A stretch of 64,000 bases of DNA, taken from Bradyrhizobium sp. WSM1417 (GTDB taxonomy: Bacteria > Pseudomonadota > Alphaproteobacteria > Rhizobiales > Xanthobacteraceae). The translations under genes were made by a program, and so were the position numbers. Position 1 is the stretch's first letter. Every line of letters begins with the position of its first letter. Below are positions 52,604-61,812 of this stretch, one piece after another. The DNA lies in NCBI RefSeq assembly GCF_000515415.1, contig NZ_KI911783.1, positions 6,621,831 through 6,685,830 of the forward strand. Reading direction: 5' to 3'. The notes below the pieces were generated by a model, which saw only the letters and a list, made by a program, of their open reading frames with translations, was not told the DNA's origin and made no database searches.

Positions 52604-52635
52604 AAATGCGGCGGACGTTGCCGTCCGCCGCATTT
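52604..52635. terminator. bidirectional intrinsic terminator
   Basis: AAATGCGGCGGAC and GTCCGCCGCATTT form a perfect 13-base stem with a 6-base loop and A/T ends on both sides. It lies between the convergent exported-protein gene and the third PQQ dehydrogenase. Confidence 0.8.
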
Positions 52636-52675
52636 GCCCCCTGACACTCCGCTTCTTTCGATCCGCCAGCGGAGC

Positions 52676-54415
52676 TTATTTCTTGAGCGCGAACACCCAG
52701 ATCACGCCGCCTTGGGGCACGTTGGCTTCGATGCCGATATTGTTGGTCACGAGTGCATCCTGGATGCGCTGCGCATCCACGCCCCATCCCGACTGGATCG
52801 CGATGTATTGCGTGCCGTCGATCTCATAGGACACCGGCATACCCATGATGCCGGAGTTGGTCTTCTGCTCCCACAACAGCTCGCCGGACTTCGCGTTAAA
52901 GGCGCGGAAGTTGCGGTCGTTGGTGCCACCTACGAAGACGAGATCGCCCGCGGTCGCCGTCACCGAGCCGAACAGCTGCGACTTGGGGAAGTTGTGTTGC
53001 CACATCTTCTTGCCCGTGACGGGATCCCAAGCTTGGAGCTCGCCGAAATGATCCGCCCCGGGCTTCGTCTTCAGCCCGATGTCCTCCGGCTTGGTGCCGA
53101 GCCAGAGTTCGCCGGGCTTAAGCGGAACCTTCTCGCCGGTGAACCCGCCGCAGAAATTCTCGTTGGCGGGCACGTAGACAAGGCCGGTCTTCTGGCTGTA
53201 GGCCGCCGACGGCCAATCCTTGCCGCCCCACAGCGACGGACAGAATTCCACGCGCTTGCCGACCATCGGCTTGTGCGCGGGATCGACGATCGGCCTGCCG
53301 CTCTCGGCGTCGATGCCCTTCCAGACGTCGGTGGAGACGAACGGCCAGCCGGCGACGTAGTTGATCTTGGTCGGCGTGCGCTCGAGTATCCAGAAGATCG
53401 CATCGCGTCCCGGATGGACCAGGCTCTTGATGTTGCGGCCGTCGCGTTGCAGGTCGATCAACATCGGCGCTTCGACCTCGTCCCAATCCCAGGAATCGTT
53501 CTGGTGATACTGGTGATAGGTCTTGATCTTGCCGGTGTTCGGATCGAGCGCGAGTACTGACGAAGTATAGAGATTGTCGCCGGGATGCATCTCGCCGGGC
53601 CACGGCGCGGCGTTGCCGACGCCCCAATAGATCGTCTTGGTGTCCTTGTCGTAATTGCCGGTCATCCAGGCCGAGCCGCCGCCGTTCTTCCAGTCCTCGC
53701 CCTGCCAGGTGTCGTGGCCGGGCTCGCCTTCGCCCGGAATCGTATAAGTCCGCCACAGCTCCTTGCCGTCCTTGGCATCATAGGCGGCGACATAGCCGCG
53801 CACGCCGAACTCGCCGCCGGAGCCGCCGACGATGACCTTGCCGTCGACGATCAGCGGCATCAGGGTCATGTACTGGCCCTTCTTGTAGTCCTGCACCTTG
53901 GTGTCCCACACCACCTTGCCGGTCTTGGCGTCGAGCGCGACGACATGGTCGTCTGTGGTGGCGAGATAGAGCTTGTCCTCCCAGAGTCCGACGCCGCGGC
54001 TGGTCGGATGCAACTGGAACAGATCGTCGGGGAGCTGCCGCTTGTAGCGCCAATATTCGTCGCCGGTCTTGGCATTCAGCGCGATCACCTGGCCCATCGG
54101 GGTCGCAACGAACATCACGCCGTTGTTGACGATCGGCGGCGCCTCGTGACCTTCGACGACGCCGGTCGCGAAGGTCCAGACCGGGGTGAGGTTCTTCACA
54201 TTCGAGGTGTTGATCTGGTCAAGTGGGCTGTAGCCCTGCCCGTCATAGGTCCGCCGATAGAGCATCCAATTGGCGGGCTCCGGGTTTTCCAATCGCTGCG
54301 CGGTGACCGGCGCGTAGTTCTCGATCGGGCCTGATACGGCGGCGGTCGAGGCAAGAGTCGATGCAAGACACGTGAAGGCGACGAAGCCGGACAGTAACCA
54401 CTGCTTCCTGGTCAT
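52676..54415 (-). CDS. PQQ-dependent dehydrogenase with lanthanide motif, lacking the vicinal disulphide
   Basis: The ATG at 54415 follows AAAAAGGGGAACGCC, giving 579 residues with a signal peptide ending STAAVSG. The propeller pattern is normal (GQGYSPLDQINTSNVKNLTP, DAKTGKVVWDTK). Ligands are E202 (GGEFGVRG), N268 (GVGNAAP) and catalytic D310; D312 in SWDWDEVE is the lanthanide-type Asp. Where other methanol/ethanol-type enzymes have CC, this one has LFQLHPTSRGVG (133-144), so the vicinal disulphide is absent. It lies downstream of a Rieske gene with no cytochrome c gene nearby. The substrate is unknown. Confidence 0.9.
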   Translation of the reverse strand: MTRKQWLLSGFVAFTCLASTLASTAAVSGPIENYAPVTAQRLENPEPANWMLYRRTYDGQGYSPLDQINTSNVKNLTPVWTFATGVVEGHEAPPIVNNGVMFVATPMGQVIALNAKTGDEYWRYKRQLPDDLFQLHPTSRGVGLWEDKLYLATTDDHVVALDAKTGKVVWDTKVQDYKKGQYMTLMPLIVDGKVIVGGSGGEFGVRGYVAAYDAKDGKELWRTYTIPGEGEPGHDTWQGEDWKNGGGSAWMTGNYDKDTKTIYWGVGNAAPWPGEMHPGDNLYTSSVLALDPNTGKIKTYHQYHQNDSWDWDEVEAPMLIDLQRDGRNIKSLVHPGRDAIFWILERTPTKINYVAGWPFVSTDVWKGIDAESGRPIVDPAHKPMVGKRVEFCPSLWGGKDWPSAAYSQKTGLVYVPANENFCGGFTGEKVPLKPGELWLGTKPEDIGLKTKPGADHFGELQAWDPVTGKKMWQHNFPKSQLFGSVTATAGDLVFVGGTNDRNFRAFNAKSGELLWEQKTNSGIMGMPVSYEIDGTQYIAIQSGWGVDAQRIQDALVTNNIGIEANVPQGGVIWVFALKK

Positions 54416-54437
54416 GGCGTTCCCCTTTTTCATCCGT

Positions 54438-54476
54438 TTGAATTCTTGTTGTGAATTCTTGTTTTGAATTCTTGTC
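54438..54476. repeat. three 13-bp tandem repeats between the Rieske and dehydrogenase genes
   Basis: TTGAATTCTTGTT, GTGAATTCTTGTT and TTGAATTCTTGTC are direct copies in exact 13-base register. They are A/T-rich in a GC-rich setting, 22 bases upstream of the dehydrogenase start (leftward gene). They could be a regulator array, a slippage-prone spacer or a message-stability element. Confidence 0.75.
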
Positions 54477-54543
54477 GTTCGTCCCGCCGTCCGCCCATCG
54501 GCGGATGCGGCCTCTCGTGACGCGGGCACAACCCGCACGCCCA

Positions 54544-55197
54544 TCATCCCGGCTGCGCGCCACCTACCTTTCCGATGAAGTTTCCGGCGACGCTGAGCGA
54601 GCCGTCAACCAGCGTCAGCGGCAGCGTAGCGAGCCGTCGCGGCGCCGGCCCAAACACGACCTGCGCGCCCGCGCGAGGATCGTATTCGGAGTTGTGGCAC
54701 ATGCATTTGAGCACTTCCTTGTCGCCGACATCGCTCTTCACCCAGGCCGTGACAGGACAGCCGGCATGCGAGCAGATTGCCGAATAGGCGAGGATGCCAT
54801 CGACGGCGCGCGCTTTCGTCTGCTCGTCGAGCTCGGCGGGGTCGAGGCGGATGATCAGAATCTCGTTGAGGCGCGAGGCGCTGCGCACGACCGATGTCTT
54901 TGGATCTTTCGGCCAGGCATGCACCGGCGGTCCGCCGGCCGACAGAGCGGCCGCGGTGACGGGCTTTCCCTCCTGATCGCCCTCGGAGAACACGAGCAGA
55001 TCGCCCTTCTGAGGCCGCTCGTCGGAGCCGGGCGCATCCTCGCCCGCGTGGACCTGCGTGGAACAGGCGAGGCACGCCGTGGTGGCCAGCGCACTCATCA
55101 ACAGCGCCCGCCGGGTCTGCTCCGTGCAGGCGTCAGCTTCGGATTCCGCTGTGTTGTCGGAGGATGAAGAGGATGTGTTGAACGATGCACGCGACAT
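54544..55197 (-). CDS. Rieske (2Fe-2S) protein paired with the third PQQ dehydrogenase
   Basis: This 217-residue protein has an N-terminal Tat-like leader (TEQTRRALLMSALATTACLA). A Rieske domain follows with ligands C142, H144 (CSHAGC) and C165, H168 (CMCHNSEYDP); C147 and C167 would form the stabilising disulphide, as in bc1-type proteins. It ends SVAGNFIGKVGG. Only this and the quinoprotein gene lie on this strand here, 128 bases apart. The Rieske centre may accept electrons from PQQ, in place of a cytochrome c. That is a proposal from linkage. Confidence 0.88.
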   Translation of the reverse strand: MSRASFNTSSSSSDNTAESEADACTEQTRRALLMSALATTACLACSTQVHAGEDAPGSDERPQKGDLLVFSEGDQEGKPVTAAALSAGGPPVHAWPKDPKTSVVRSASRLNEILIIRLDPAELDEQTKARAVDGILAYSAICSHAGCPVTAWVKSDVGDKEVLKCMCHNSEYDPRAGAQVVFGPAPRRLATLPLTLVDGSLSVAGNFIGKVGGAQPG

Positions 55198-55463
55198 GCC
55201 CGCAAGCAGGCGCTGGAACTCTGCCGAAAAAAAGGCAAAGATTTTTTCCCGCAGTGCATCACACGGTTATGCTCGCGCTGATTGAACGCGAACACGCGCA
55301 TTTTCGCGCATTTTTTTAATTGCAACGTCACGCTGCGCGACCGGCATGATGACTTCGCAGATCAGGTCAATGCTATCGGTATTGGTGCAATGCGCCGACT
55401 CGCGCGGTGCGATCATAGCGATATCGGTGCGGCTGCGCATTTCTCAGGCAGGCATTCTGTATT

Positions 55464-55928
55464 CTAGGAGCGGAGCACGTGACGCGGCGCAGCGATGCGC
55501 CCGGCCAAGGTCGCCGACGCCATCTCAAAGCTGTCGGCGATGCGGCGCGCCCTGTCGATGAACAGCGCGGCTGCCTGCGGCGGGCAGACCTCGCGCGCGG
55601 TCTGTTCGAACAGATCGAGCCAGCGGTCGAAATGATGGCCAGCCAGGCTCAGCGGCATATGCGCCCGCATCGGCGAACCATGGTAGCGGCCGCTCATCAG
55701 CACGACCGACGACCAGAAGTCCCGCAGCTTGGCCAGGTGCTCGTCCCAATTCTGCACAATCGCGAACACCGGCCCCAGCAGCTCATCCTCGCGCACGCGG
55801 CCATAGAAACGGGTCACGAGTTCCCCGATCATCTCTTCGGTGATCCCGGTACGCTCGATTGCATCCTGGGTCAGCAAATTCCGCCGCGCGGTCGCAGCCT
55901 CGCGCTCGGCCTTCAGTCGATCCGACAT
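55464..55928 (-). CDS. group III truncated haemoglobin
   Basis: The ATG at 55928 gives 154 residues. The group III features are TRFYGRVREDELLGPVF with the FY pair (41-42, B9-B10), the FWSSVVLMSGRYHGSPMRAH stretch and the likely proximal histidine H99 in GHHFDRWLDLF. Its function is probably O2 or NO chemistry in the cytosol. The open frame continues upstream without a ribosome site. It has no evident link to the quinoprotein genes to its left. Confidence 0.88.
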   Translation of the reverse strand: MSDRLKAEREAATARRNLLTQDAIERTGITEEMIGELVTRFYGRVREDELLGPVFAIVQNWDEHLAKLRDFWSSVVLMSGRYHGSPMRAHMPLSLAGHHFDRWLDLFEQTAREVCPPQAAALFIDRARRIADSFEMASATLAGRIAAPRHVLRS

Positions 55929-56064
55929 GCCCTTGTTGTCCGTTCCGTTGTTCCCGCAGACCGCCCGTTCGACATTGTCGGGCCGATTGCGCGCGGCGTC
56001 TTTGTCGCAGCGCAAATCGCGGGGTCCGGCGGCGAGCACTCAACGCCCGCCGCCCGCGCCGTTG

Positions 56065-56916
56065 TCAGGCGCTGTAGGCGTAAAAGCCCTGCCCCGTCTT
56101 GCGGCCGAGATGGCCGGCGTCGACCATTTCCTTGAGCAAGGGGGCTGGTCGGTATTTGGGGTCGTTGAAGCCTTTATAAAAGACCTCCATCACCGACAAC
56201 ATGGTGTCGAGCCCGACGAGATCGGCGAGCGCCAGCGGCCCGATCGGATGGTTGCAACCGAGCTTCATGCCGGCATCGATCTCTTCCGCCGTCGCAATCC
56301 CCTCCTGCAGCGCAAAGATCGCCTCGTTGATCATCGGGCACAGGATGCGGTTGACGGCAAAGCCCGGGCTGTTCTTCGCCGTGATCGCCACCTTACCGAC
56401 GCGCTTGGCGAAATCGAGCGCCTTGGCGTGGGTGTCGTCAGAGGTCTGCAAGCCGCGGATAAGCTCCAGCAGCGCCATGACCGGAACCGGATTGAAGAAA
56501 TGCATGCCGATGAAGCGATCGGGGCGGTCAGTCGCGGCGGCGAGCTTCGTGATCGAGATCGACGAGGTGTTCGTGGCGAGCAGCGTGCGCGGCGACAGCG
56601 TTGCACAGAGATCCTTCAGGATCTTGACCTTGAGTTCCTCGTTCTCGGTCGCGGCCTCGATGACGAGATCGCAATCGACGAGCTTGGCGCGGTCGGTGGT
56701 GCCCGTGATGCGCTTGAGCGTGGCGTCGCGATCACCCGCCGACATCTTCTCCTTCTTGACCAGGCGCTCGAGGCTGCCGCCGACCGTCGAAATCCCGCGG
56801 TTCACCGCCGCATCGGAAATATCGACCATCACGACCGAAAGCCCGGCCGCGGCACAAATCTGCGCGATGCCGTTCCCCATGGTCCCTGCCCCGATGATGC
56901 CAACGGTCTGGATCAT
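56065..56916 (-). CDS. 3-hydroxyacyl-CoA (3-hydroxybutyryl-CoA) dehydrogenase
   Basis: The start at 56916 (GATTTGAGGCA upstream) gives 283 residues. The NAD fold is [20 protein letters not shown] (from about residue 5), the substrate and catalytic part is [16 protein letters not shown] and the C-terminal domain is [19 protein letters not shown]. It oxidises (S)-3-hydroxybutyryl-CoA with NAD. It stands alone, with the FAD oxidoreductase gene 260 bases upstream on the same strand. Confidence 0.93.
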   Translation of the reverse strand: MIQTVGIIGAGTMGNGIAQICAAAGLSVVMVDISDAAVNRGISTVGGSLERLVKKEKMSAGDRDATLKRITGTTDRAKLVDCDLVIEAATENEELKVKILKDLCATLSPRTLLATNTSSISITKLAAATDRPDRFIGMHFFNPVPVMALLELIRGLQTSDDTHAKALDFAKRVGKVAITAKNSPGFAVNRILCPMINEAIFALQEGIATAEEIDAGMKLGCNHPIGPLALADLVGLDTMLSVMEVFYKGFNDPKYRPAPLLKEMVDAGHLGRKTGQGFYAYSA

Positions 56917-57176
56917 TGCCTCAAATCCCTTATCCTTACGGACGTGCCCTACCGGCCCGCCCCATTGTTCCTGCATCGGGTCTAGCACTGCCTCTGGGCG
57001 GGTGCGACCTGATCCTGCCCCTTCCTTAAAGCATCCAAGGCGAGAATAAAGCCGCCTGTCGGCCGCGAAACGCCATGATTTGGCGTCCCCGGCCTGTTTT
57101 GGCCAGGTCTATCTGCGGCATCCCGTCCTCGGCGAGCGCGAGGGTCCGGGATCACTAGGCTCGAGGCGGTGGCGCC

Positions 57177-58655
57177 TCAACCCAGACGAAGCACCTTGCC
57201 CGGATTCATGATGTTCTTGGGATCGAGCGCCCGCTTGATCGTGCGCATGATGTCGAGCTCGGTCCGGGAACGGTAGTGCTGGAGCTCGTCGAGCTTCTCG
57301 ATGCCGATGCCATGTTCCGCCGAGATCGAGCCGCCCATGGAGGTGATGAGATCGTTGACGGCCCGTGTGATCGCCCCGGAATACTGCGAGAGCGTATCGC
57401 GGTTCATGCCCTTCGGACCCATGAAGGAGAAGTGCACATTGCCGTCTCCGATGTGGCCGAGCGGATAGGGGCGGATCGTCGGCAGGATTGCGAGTACGGC
57501 CTCGAGACCGCTGTCGATAAACTCGGGAATCCTGGAGACCGCAACCGACACGTCGTAGCTCAAGCCCGGACCTTCCGTGCGCGATGCCTCGGCCACGCTC
57601 TCGCGAATCCGCCACATGTTGCGCGACTGCGCTTCGGTTTGCGCGATCACAGCATCCAGCACCCGGCCCGCCTCAAGTTGGTCAGCCAGGAACTGCTCCA
57701 TCCTGTCCGACATGGCCGTGCCTCCGTCCTGCCGCGGCCGGGCCGATGACCATTCGAGAAGGAGGTACCATTCAGTCTCAGCCTTGAGAGGATCCTGGGT
57801 GCCGGGAATGTGGCGCAGCACCATATCGGTGCACGAACGGCTGATGAGCTCACAGGAGCCGACATTGTCATCGGAAGCGGCATGCGCCTCCGACAGAAGG
57901 TCGATGGCAGCCTTGGGATCGCGAATCGCAAGCCATGCCGTGCACACGTCTTTCGGCGCCGGCCAGAGTTTCAGCACCGCCTTGGTGATGATGCCGAGCG
58001 TCCCTTCGGCGCCCATGAACAGATGCTTGAGGTCATAGCCGGTGTTGTCCTTCTTGAGTGCGCGCAGGCCGTCCCAGACATCGCCGTTAGCCAGCACGAC
58101 TTCGAGACCCAACACCAGATTTCGCGCATTGCCATAACGCAGCACCTGCACGCCGCCGGCATTGGTGGACAGATTACCCCCGATCATGCAGGAGCCCTGA
58201 GCACCCAGGCTGAGCGGAAACAGGCGGTCGTGGCGCGCGGCTGTGTCCTGCAGCGTCTGGAGGATGCAGCCTGCCTCCACAGTCATGGCGTAGCCGACGG
58301 AATCGACATTCAGCACGTGGTTCATGCGACCGAGCGACAGCACGATGCCGCGGTGCATGGGCCACGGAGTGGCGCCGCCCATCAACCCGGTGTTGCCACC
58401 TTGCGGAACGATGGCAATGCCGTTGTCGTAGCAGAGCTTGACGACAGCGGAGACTTCCGCAGTGCTGGCCGGACGCACGATCGCCGCGGCCTGCCCCGCC
58501 AGTTCGCCGCGCCAGTCGGTCACGAAGGGCCGCTTGTCGTGCTCGTCCAGGATCAGACTTTTGTCGCCGACGATGGCCCGCAAGCGGTCGAGAACGACTG
58601 AGGTCACGGGCGCGGTCGGAATCGAGGGAGCGGTGGGAAGGGTTGCACCCGGCAT
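57177..58655 (-). CDS. FAD-linked oxidoreductase, GlcD/D-2-hydroxyacid dehydrogenase type
   Basis: GAGAGGAAC precedes the ATG at 58655, giving 492 residues. The FAD_binding_4 domain has VPQGGNTGLMGGATP and the PLSLGAQGSCMIGGNLSTNA loop. The C-terminal FAD-oxidase_C domain has PLGHIGDGNVHFSF and SMGGSISAEHGIGIEKLDEL. Relatives oxidise D-lactate, glycolate or D-2-hydroxyglutarate. No GlcE/GlcF subunit gene is next to it, which favours a single-chain D-lactate or D-2-hydroxyglutarate enzyme. Confidence 0.9.
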   Translation of the reverse strand: MPGATLPTAPSIPTAPVTSVVLDRLRAIVGDKSLILDEHDKRPFVTDWRGELAGQAAAIVRPASTAEVSAVVKLCYDNGIAIVPQGGNTGLMGGATPWPMHRGIVLSLGRMNHVLNVDSVGYAMTVEAGCILQTLQDTAARHDRLFPLSLGAQGSCMIGGNLSTNAGGVQVLRYGNARNLVLGLEVVLANGDVWDGLRALKKDNTGYDLKHLFMGAEGTLGIITKAVLKLWPAPKDVCTAWLAIRDPKAAIDLLSEAHAASDDNVGSCELISRSCTDMVLRHIPGTQDPLKAETEWYLLLEWSSARPRQDGGTAMSDRMEQFLADQLEAGRVLDAVIAQTEAQSRNMWRIRESVAEASRTEGPGLSYDVSVAVSRIPEFIDSGLEAVLAILPTIRPYPLGHIGDGNVHFSFMGPKGMNRDTLSQYSGAITRAVNDLITSMGGSISAEHGIGIEKLDELQHYRSRTELDIMRTIKRALDPKNIMNPGKVLRLG

Positions 58656-58882
58656 GTGTTCCTCTCTTTTCGGCCGTTCAGCGGCTTGGGCGCTCCGGCC
58701 TTCGTTCTTGTTTTCATTCTGGGCGGTGGTGCGACGACCCACCCTAGCATAGGGGTCGCGCTTGCGGGAACGTCCCCGGCAGTAAGCCTCGTGCGGATTT
58801 GCCTGGAATGCTGAATGCAGGCGCACTTCCGCCGAGGTCCCGCATACCCTACTGTGCCCCGATCAAATTCGGATTGGAGCTC

Positions 58883-59935
58883 ATGAGCCGTTTCTGGAGT
58901 CCAGTCGTCCACACGCTGTCGCCTTATGTCCCCGGCGAGCAGCCCAAGCAGGACGGCATCGTCAAGCTCAATACCAACGAGAATCCCTACCCGCCCTCGC
59001 CGCGCGTACTGGCGGCGATCGCATCGGCCGCGGAACGGCTGCGCCTTTATCCCGATCCGCGCGCAACGCGCCTGCGCGAGGCGATCGCGGCCCATTGCGA
59101 CGTGGCGCCCGAGCAAGTGTTCGTCGGTAACGGCTCCGACGAGGTTTTGGCCCACACCTTCCAGGCACTTCTGAAGCACGACACGCCACTTCTGTTCCCC
59201 GACGTCACCTACAGCTTCTACCCCGTCTATTGCCGCCTCTATGGAATAGCGCATGACGAGGTGCCGCTCGATGCTGCGATGAGGATCGATATCTCCGACT
59301 ACAGGCGACCATCGAGCGCCATCCTCCTCTGCAATCCGAACGCTCCTACCGGCATAGCCCTTCAGCGCGATGCAATCGCATCGCTGCTCGCCGAAAATCC
59401 GGACCGGCTGGTGGTGGTGGACGAGGCCTATGTCGATTTCGGCGCCGAGAGCGCTGTGCCGCTGGTTGCACGCCACGACAATCTGCTGGTCATCCAGACC
59501 TTCTCGAAATCGCGCTCACTCGCTGGCCTACGGGTTGGTTTTGCCATCGGCCAACGACCGCTGATCGAAGCGCTGGAACGGGTGAAGGACAGTTTCAACT
59601 CCTACCCCGTCGATTGCCTCGCGATCGCCGGTGCCGTCGCCGCGATCGAGGATGATGGCTGGTTCAGAGACACCCGTGCCCGCATCATCGCAAGCCGGGA
59701 AACCTTGGCCCGCGATCTCAGACAACTCGGCTTCGAAGTGTTGCCGTCGCTCGCCAACTTCGTCTTTGCGCGCCATCGAAGCCGGAGCGGAGCAGACCTC
59801 GCGGCCGCGCTTCGCCAGCGCGGCGTTCTGGTCCGGCATTTCGGAAAGCCGCGCATCGAGGACTTCCTGCGCATCACGATCGGAACGGAGGCCGAGTGTG
59901 CCCGACTTGTTGAAGTGTTGCGTGGGGTGATCTGA
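58883..59935 (+). CDS. hisC: histidinol-phosphate aminotransferase-like PLP enzyme
   Basis: The ATG at 58883 follows GGAGCTC and gives 350 residues. Type I aminotransferase motifs are present: [11 protein letters not shown] (30-40), NPNAPTG (151-157), DEAYVDF (180-186) and the PLP lysine K209 in [14 protein letters not shown], with a C-terminal RITIGT. HisC converts imidazole acetol phosphate to histidinol phosphate. No other his gene is near, so a general aromatic or second HisC role is also possible. Confidence 0.88.
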   Translation: MSRFWSPVVHTLSPYVPGEQPKQDGIVKLNTNENPYPPSPRVLAAIASAAERLRLYPDPRATRLREAIAAHCDVAPEQVFVGNGSDEVLAHTFQALLKHDTPLLFPDVTYSFYPVYCRLYGIAHDEVPLDAAMRIDISDYRRPSSAILLCNPNAPTGIALQRDAIASLLAENPDRLVVVDEAYVDFGAESAVPLVARHDNLLVIQTFSKSRSLAGLRVGFAIGQRPLIEALERVKDSFNSYPVDCLAIAGAVAAIEDDGWFRDTRARIIASRETLARDLRQLGFEVLPSLANFVFARHRSRSGADLAAALRQRGVLVRHFGKPRIEDFLRITIGTEAECARLVEVLRGVI

Positions 59936-60157
59936 GCCCCGACGGTCCCGGCATCGGCCAGCGTCAAACGATGAGCCCAAACGCGGCATCGTGCCATGCC
60001 GCCCGCGGCTTTGATTTCCGGCCAAATTCGGGTTACCAAACCGCTCCGCCGCTGCTTTGCCCGACGACACCCTCAGGGAAACATACGTGAAACACCTCCG
60101 CAGTCCTGAAATCGAGGCACCCAAGACGTCGTGGCGGGCGCCGAAGCTCAGGCACGG

Positions 60158-60856
60158 ATGAACGACTTTGCGCGATCCATCGGCGCCGCATTCACGCTGA
60201 TCGGCGAGGCTGATGCAGAGCTTCTGGGCATCGTCGGACTGTCGGTGCGCGTCAGCCTGACCGCCAGCATCCTCGCGCTTCTGATCGGGGCGCCGTTCGG
60301 GGCAATGCTTGCGATCACCCGGTTCCGCGGGCGGCAGGTCATCATCGTCCTCACCAATGCCTTGCTTGGTCTTCCGCCGGTCGTGGTCGGGCTCGCGCTT
60401 TATCTTCTGCTGTCGCGCTCCGGCCCGCTCGGGGCCGCCGGCCTGTTGTTCACGCCGGCCGCCATGGTGGTCGCGCAGACTCTGCTCGCCACACCGATCG
60501 TGGTGGCACTGGTGCACCGGCCGGCGAGCCTGCTGTGGGCGGAGTATGGCGACCTGGCGCGGATCGACGGGCTGTCAACGCTGCGCAGCATCGGCTTGCT
60601 GTTCGCGCTAGGCCGGACCTCGCTGCTGACGGCCTTTCTCGCAGCCTTCGGGCGCGCGATTGCCGAGGTTGGCGCTATCCTCATCGTCGGTGGCAACATC
60701 CGCGGCTTCACGCGCACGATGACGACCGCGATCGCGCTGGAGACCAGCAAGGGCGACCTGCCGCTGGCGCTCGGGCTCGGGCTGATCCTGCTCGCACTCA
60801 GCATCGCAGTGTCGACCGTCGCCTTCCTGCTAGTGGGGCGCGTTGGGGAAAAATAG
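60158..60856 (+). CDS. tupB: tungstate-type ABC transporter permease (TupB)
   Basis: This 232-residue membrane protein has five to six helices and the BPD_transp loop EYGDLARIDGLSTLRSIGLL. The TupB pattern NALLGLPPVVVGLALYLLLS and GRAIAEVGAILIVGGNIRG is clear. It would carry tungstate or molybdate, which suits a genome with a molybdenum hydroxylase. The last 27 bases overlap the 3' end of tupA on the other strand. The ATPase TupC gene is not in the window. Confidence 0.88.
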   Translation: MNDFARSIGAAFTLIGEADAELLGIVGLSVRVSLTASILALLIGAPFGAMLAITRFRGRQVIIVLTNALLGLPPVVVGLALYLLLSRSGPLGAAGLLFTPAAMVVAQTLLATPIVVALVHRPASLLWAEYGDLARIDGLSTLRSIGLLFALGRTSLLTAFLAAFGRAIAEVGAILIVGGNIRGFTRTMTTAIALETSKGDLPLALGLGLILLALSIAVSTVAFLLVGRVGEK

Positions 60857-61639
60857 CTGCTCGCCCCCGACCTTGTAGCCGGCGATGGCCTCCTGCCCTT
60901 TCGAAGAAATCAGCCAGTCGATGAAGGCTTGCCCGTCCTGCGCCTTCACGTTCGCATGCTTGGCCGGATTGACCAGCATGACGCCGTACTGGTTGAACAG
61001 CCGCTTGTCGCCTTCGGTCAGGACGGCGAGTTCGCCGCGGTTCTTGAATGACAACCAGGTGCCGCGATCCGACAGCAGATAAGCATTCGACGACGACGCC
61101 ATGTTCAGGGCCGGACCCATGCCCTGGCCGATCTCGCGATACCAGCCGTCCTTGGCGGCACCGAGATCGACGCCTGCCTCCTTCCAAAGCCGCAATTCGG
61201 CCGCGTGCGTGCCGGACTTGTCACCGCGCGAGATGAACGGCGCCTTCGCGGCCGCGATCTTGCGCAGCGCCTCGGCCACGTCCTTGCCGCCGGCGATCTT
61301 CGCGGGATCGCTCTTCGGCCCGACAATGACGAAGTCGTTGTACATCACGTCGAAGCGCTTCACGCCTTCCCCTTCGGACATGAACTTGTCTTCGGCGGGC
61401 CTGTCATGGACGAACACGACGTCTGCATCGCCGCGCCGCCCCATGTCGAGTGCCTGGCCCGTGCCGACGGCAACGACCTTCACGTCGATGCCCGCGGACT
61501 TCGAGAACAGCGGCAGCAGATAGCCAAACAGCCCCGACTGTTCCGTCGACGTCGTCGAGGCCACGGTGATGGCGCGCTCCTGCGCGACTGCGATCGTGGA
61601 CCAGAGCAGGGCCGCTCCGAGAGTCAGTATCCTTTTCAT
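60830..61639 (-). CDS. tupA: tungstate-type ABC transporter binding protein (TupA)
   Basis: The 269-residue exported protein has a signal peptide ending IAVAQE. TupA motifs follow: ITVASTTSTEQSGLFGYLLP, VVAVGTGQALDMGRRGDADV and FISRGDKSGTHAAELRLW. It binds tungstate or molybdate in the periplasm. It points towards tupB and overlaps it by 27 bases, an unusual arrangement because tupABC is normally one operon. A palindrome lies 36 bases upstream. Confidence 0.9.
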   Translation of the reverse strand: MKRILTLGAALLWSTIAVAQERAITVASTTSTEQSGLFGYLLPLFSKSAGIDVKVVAVGTGQALDMGRRGDADVVFVHDRPAEDKFMSEGEGVKRFDVMYNDFVIVGPKSDPAKIAGGKDVAEALRKIAAAKAPFISRGDKSGTHAAELRLWKEAGVDLGAAKDGWYREIGQGMGPALNMASSSNAYLLSDRGTWLSFKNRGELAVLTEGDKRLFNQYGVMLVNPAKHANVKAQDGQAFIDWLISSKGQEAIAGYKVGGEQLFFPNAPH

Positions 61640-61674
61640 GCCTCGTCCTTACACCAGATGGCCGATGTTCCAAA

Positions 61675-61691
61675 CTCTACCGTCGGTAGAG
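61675..61691. promoter_or_regulatory. palindrome upstream of tupA, candidate operator
   Basis: CTCTACC-GTC-GGTAGAG is a perfect 7+7 inverted repeat with a 3-base centre. It lies 36 bases before the tupA start codon, where it would overlap or flank the promoter. The size fits a TetR-family operator; the regulator gene is not in the window. Confidence 0.5.
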
Positions 61692-61812
61692 CCGTGCAGG
61701 GAACCTCGACAAGCGCCGCAACGCGCTTGGTCATGATCGTCGCGACGCTCCCCTGTGAGGAACGTCCGCTCCGCGCGCAAGTTGTCCTGATGTCAACCCA
61801 GGAGGAAACCAG

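Noticed and set aside
55282..55467. Short frames upstream of the Rieske gene
   Set aside because: The region is A/T-rich promoter-like sequence with repeated ATGCGCG; no frame has a ribosome site.
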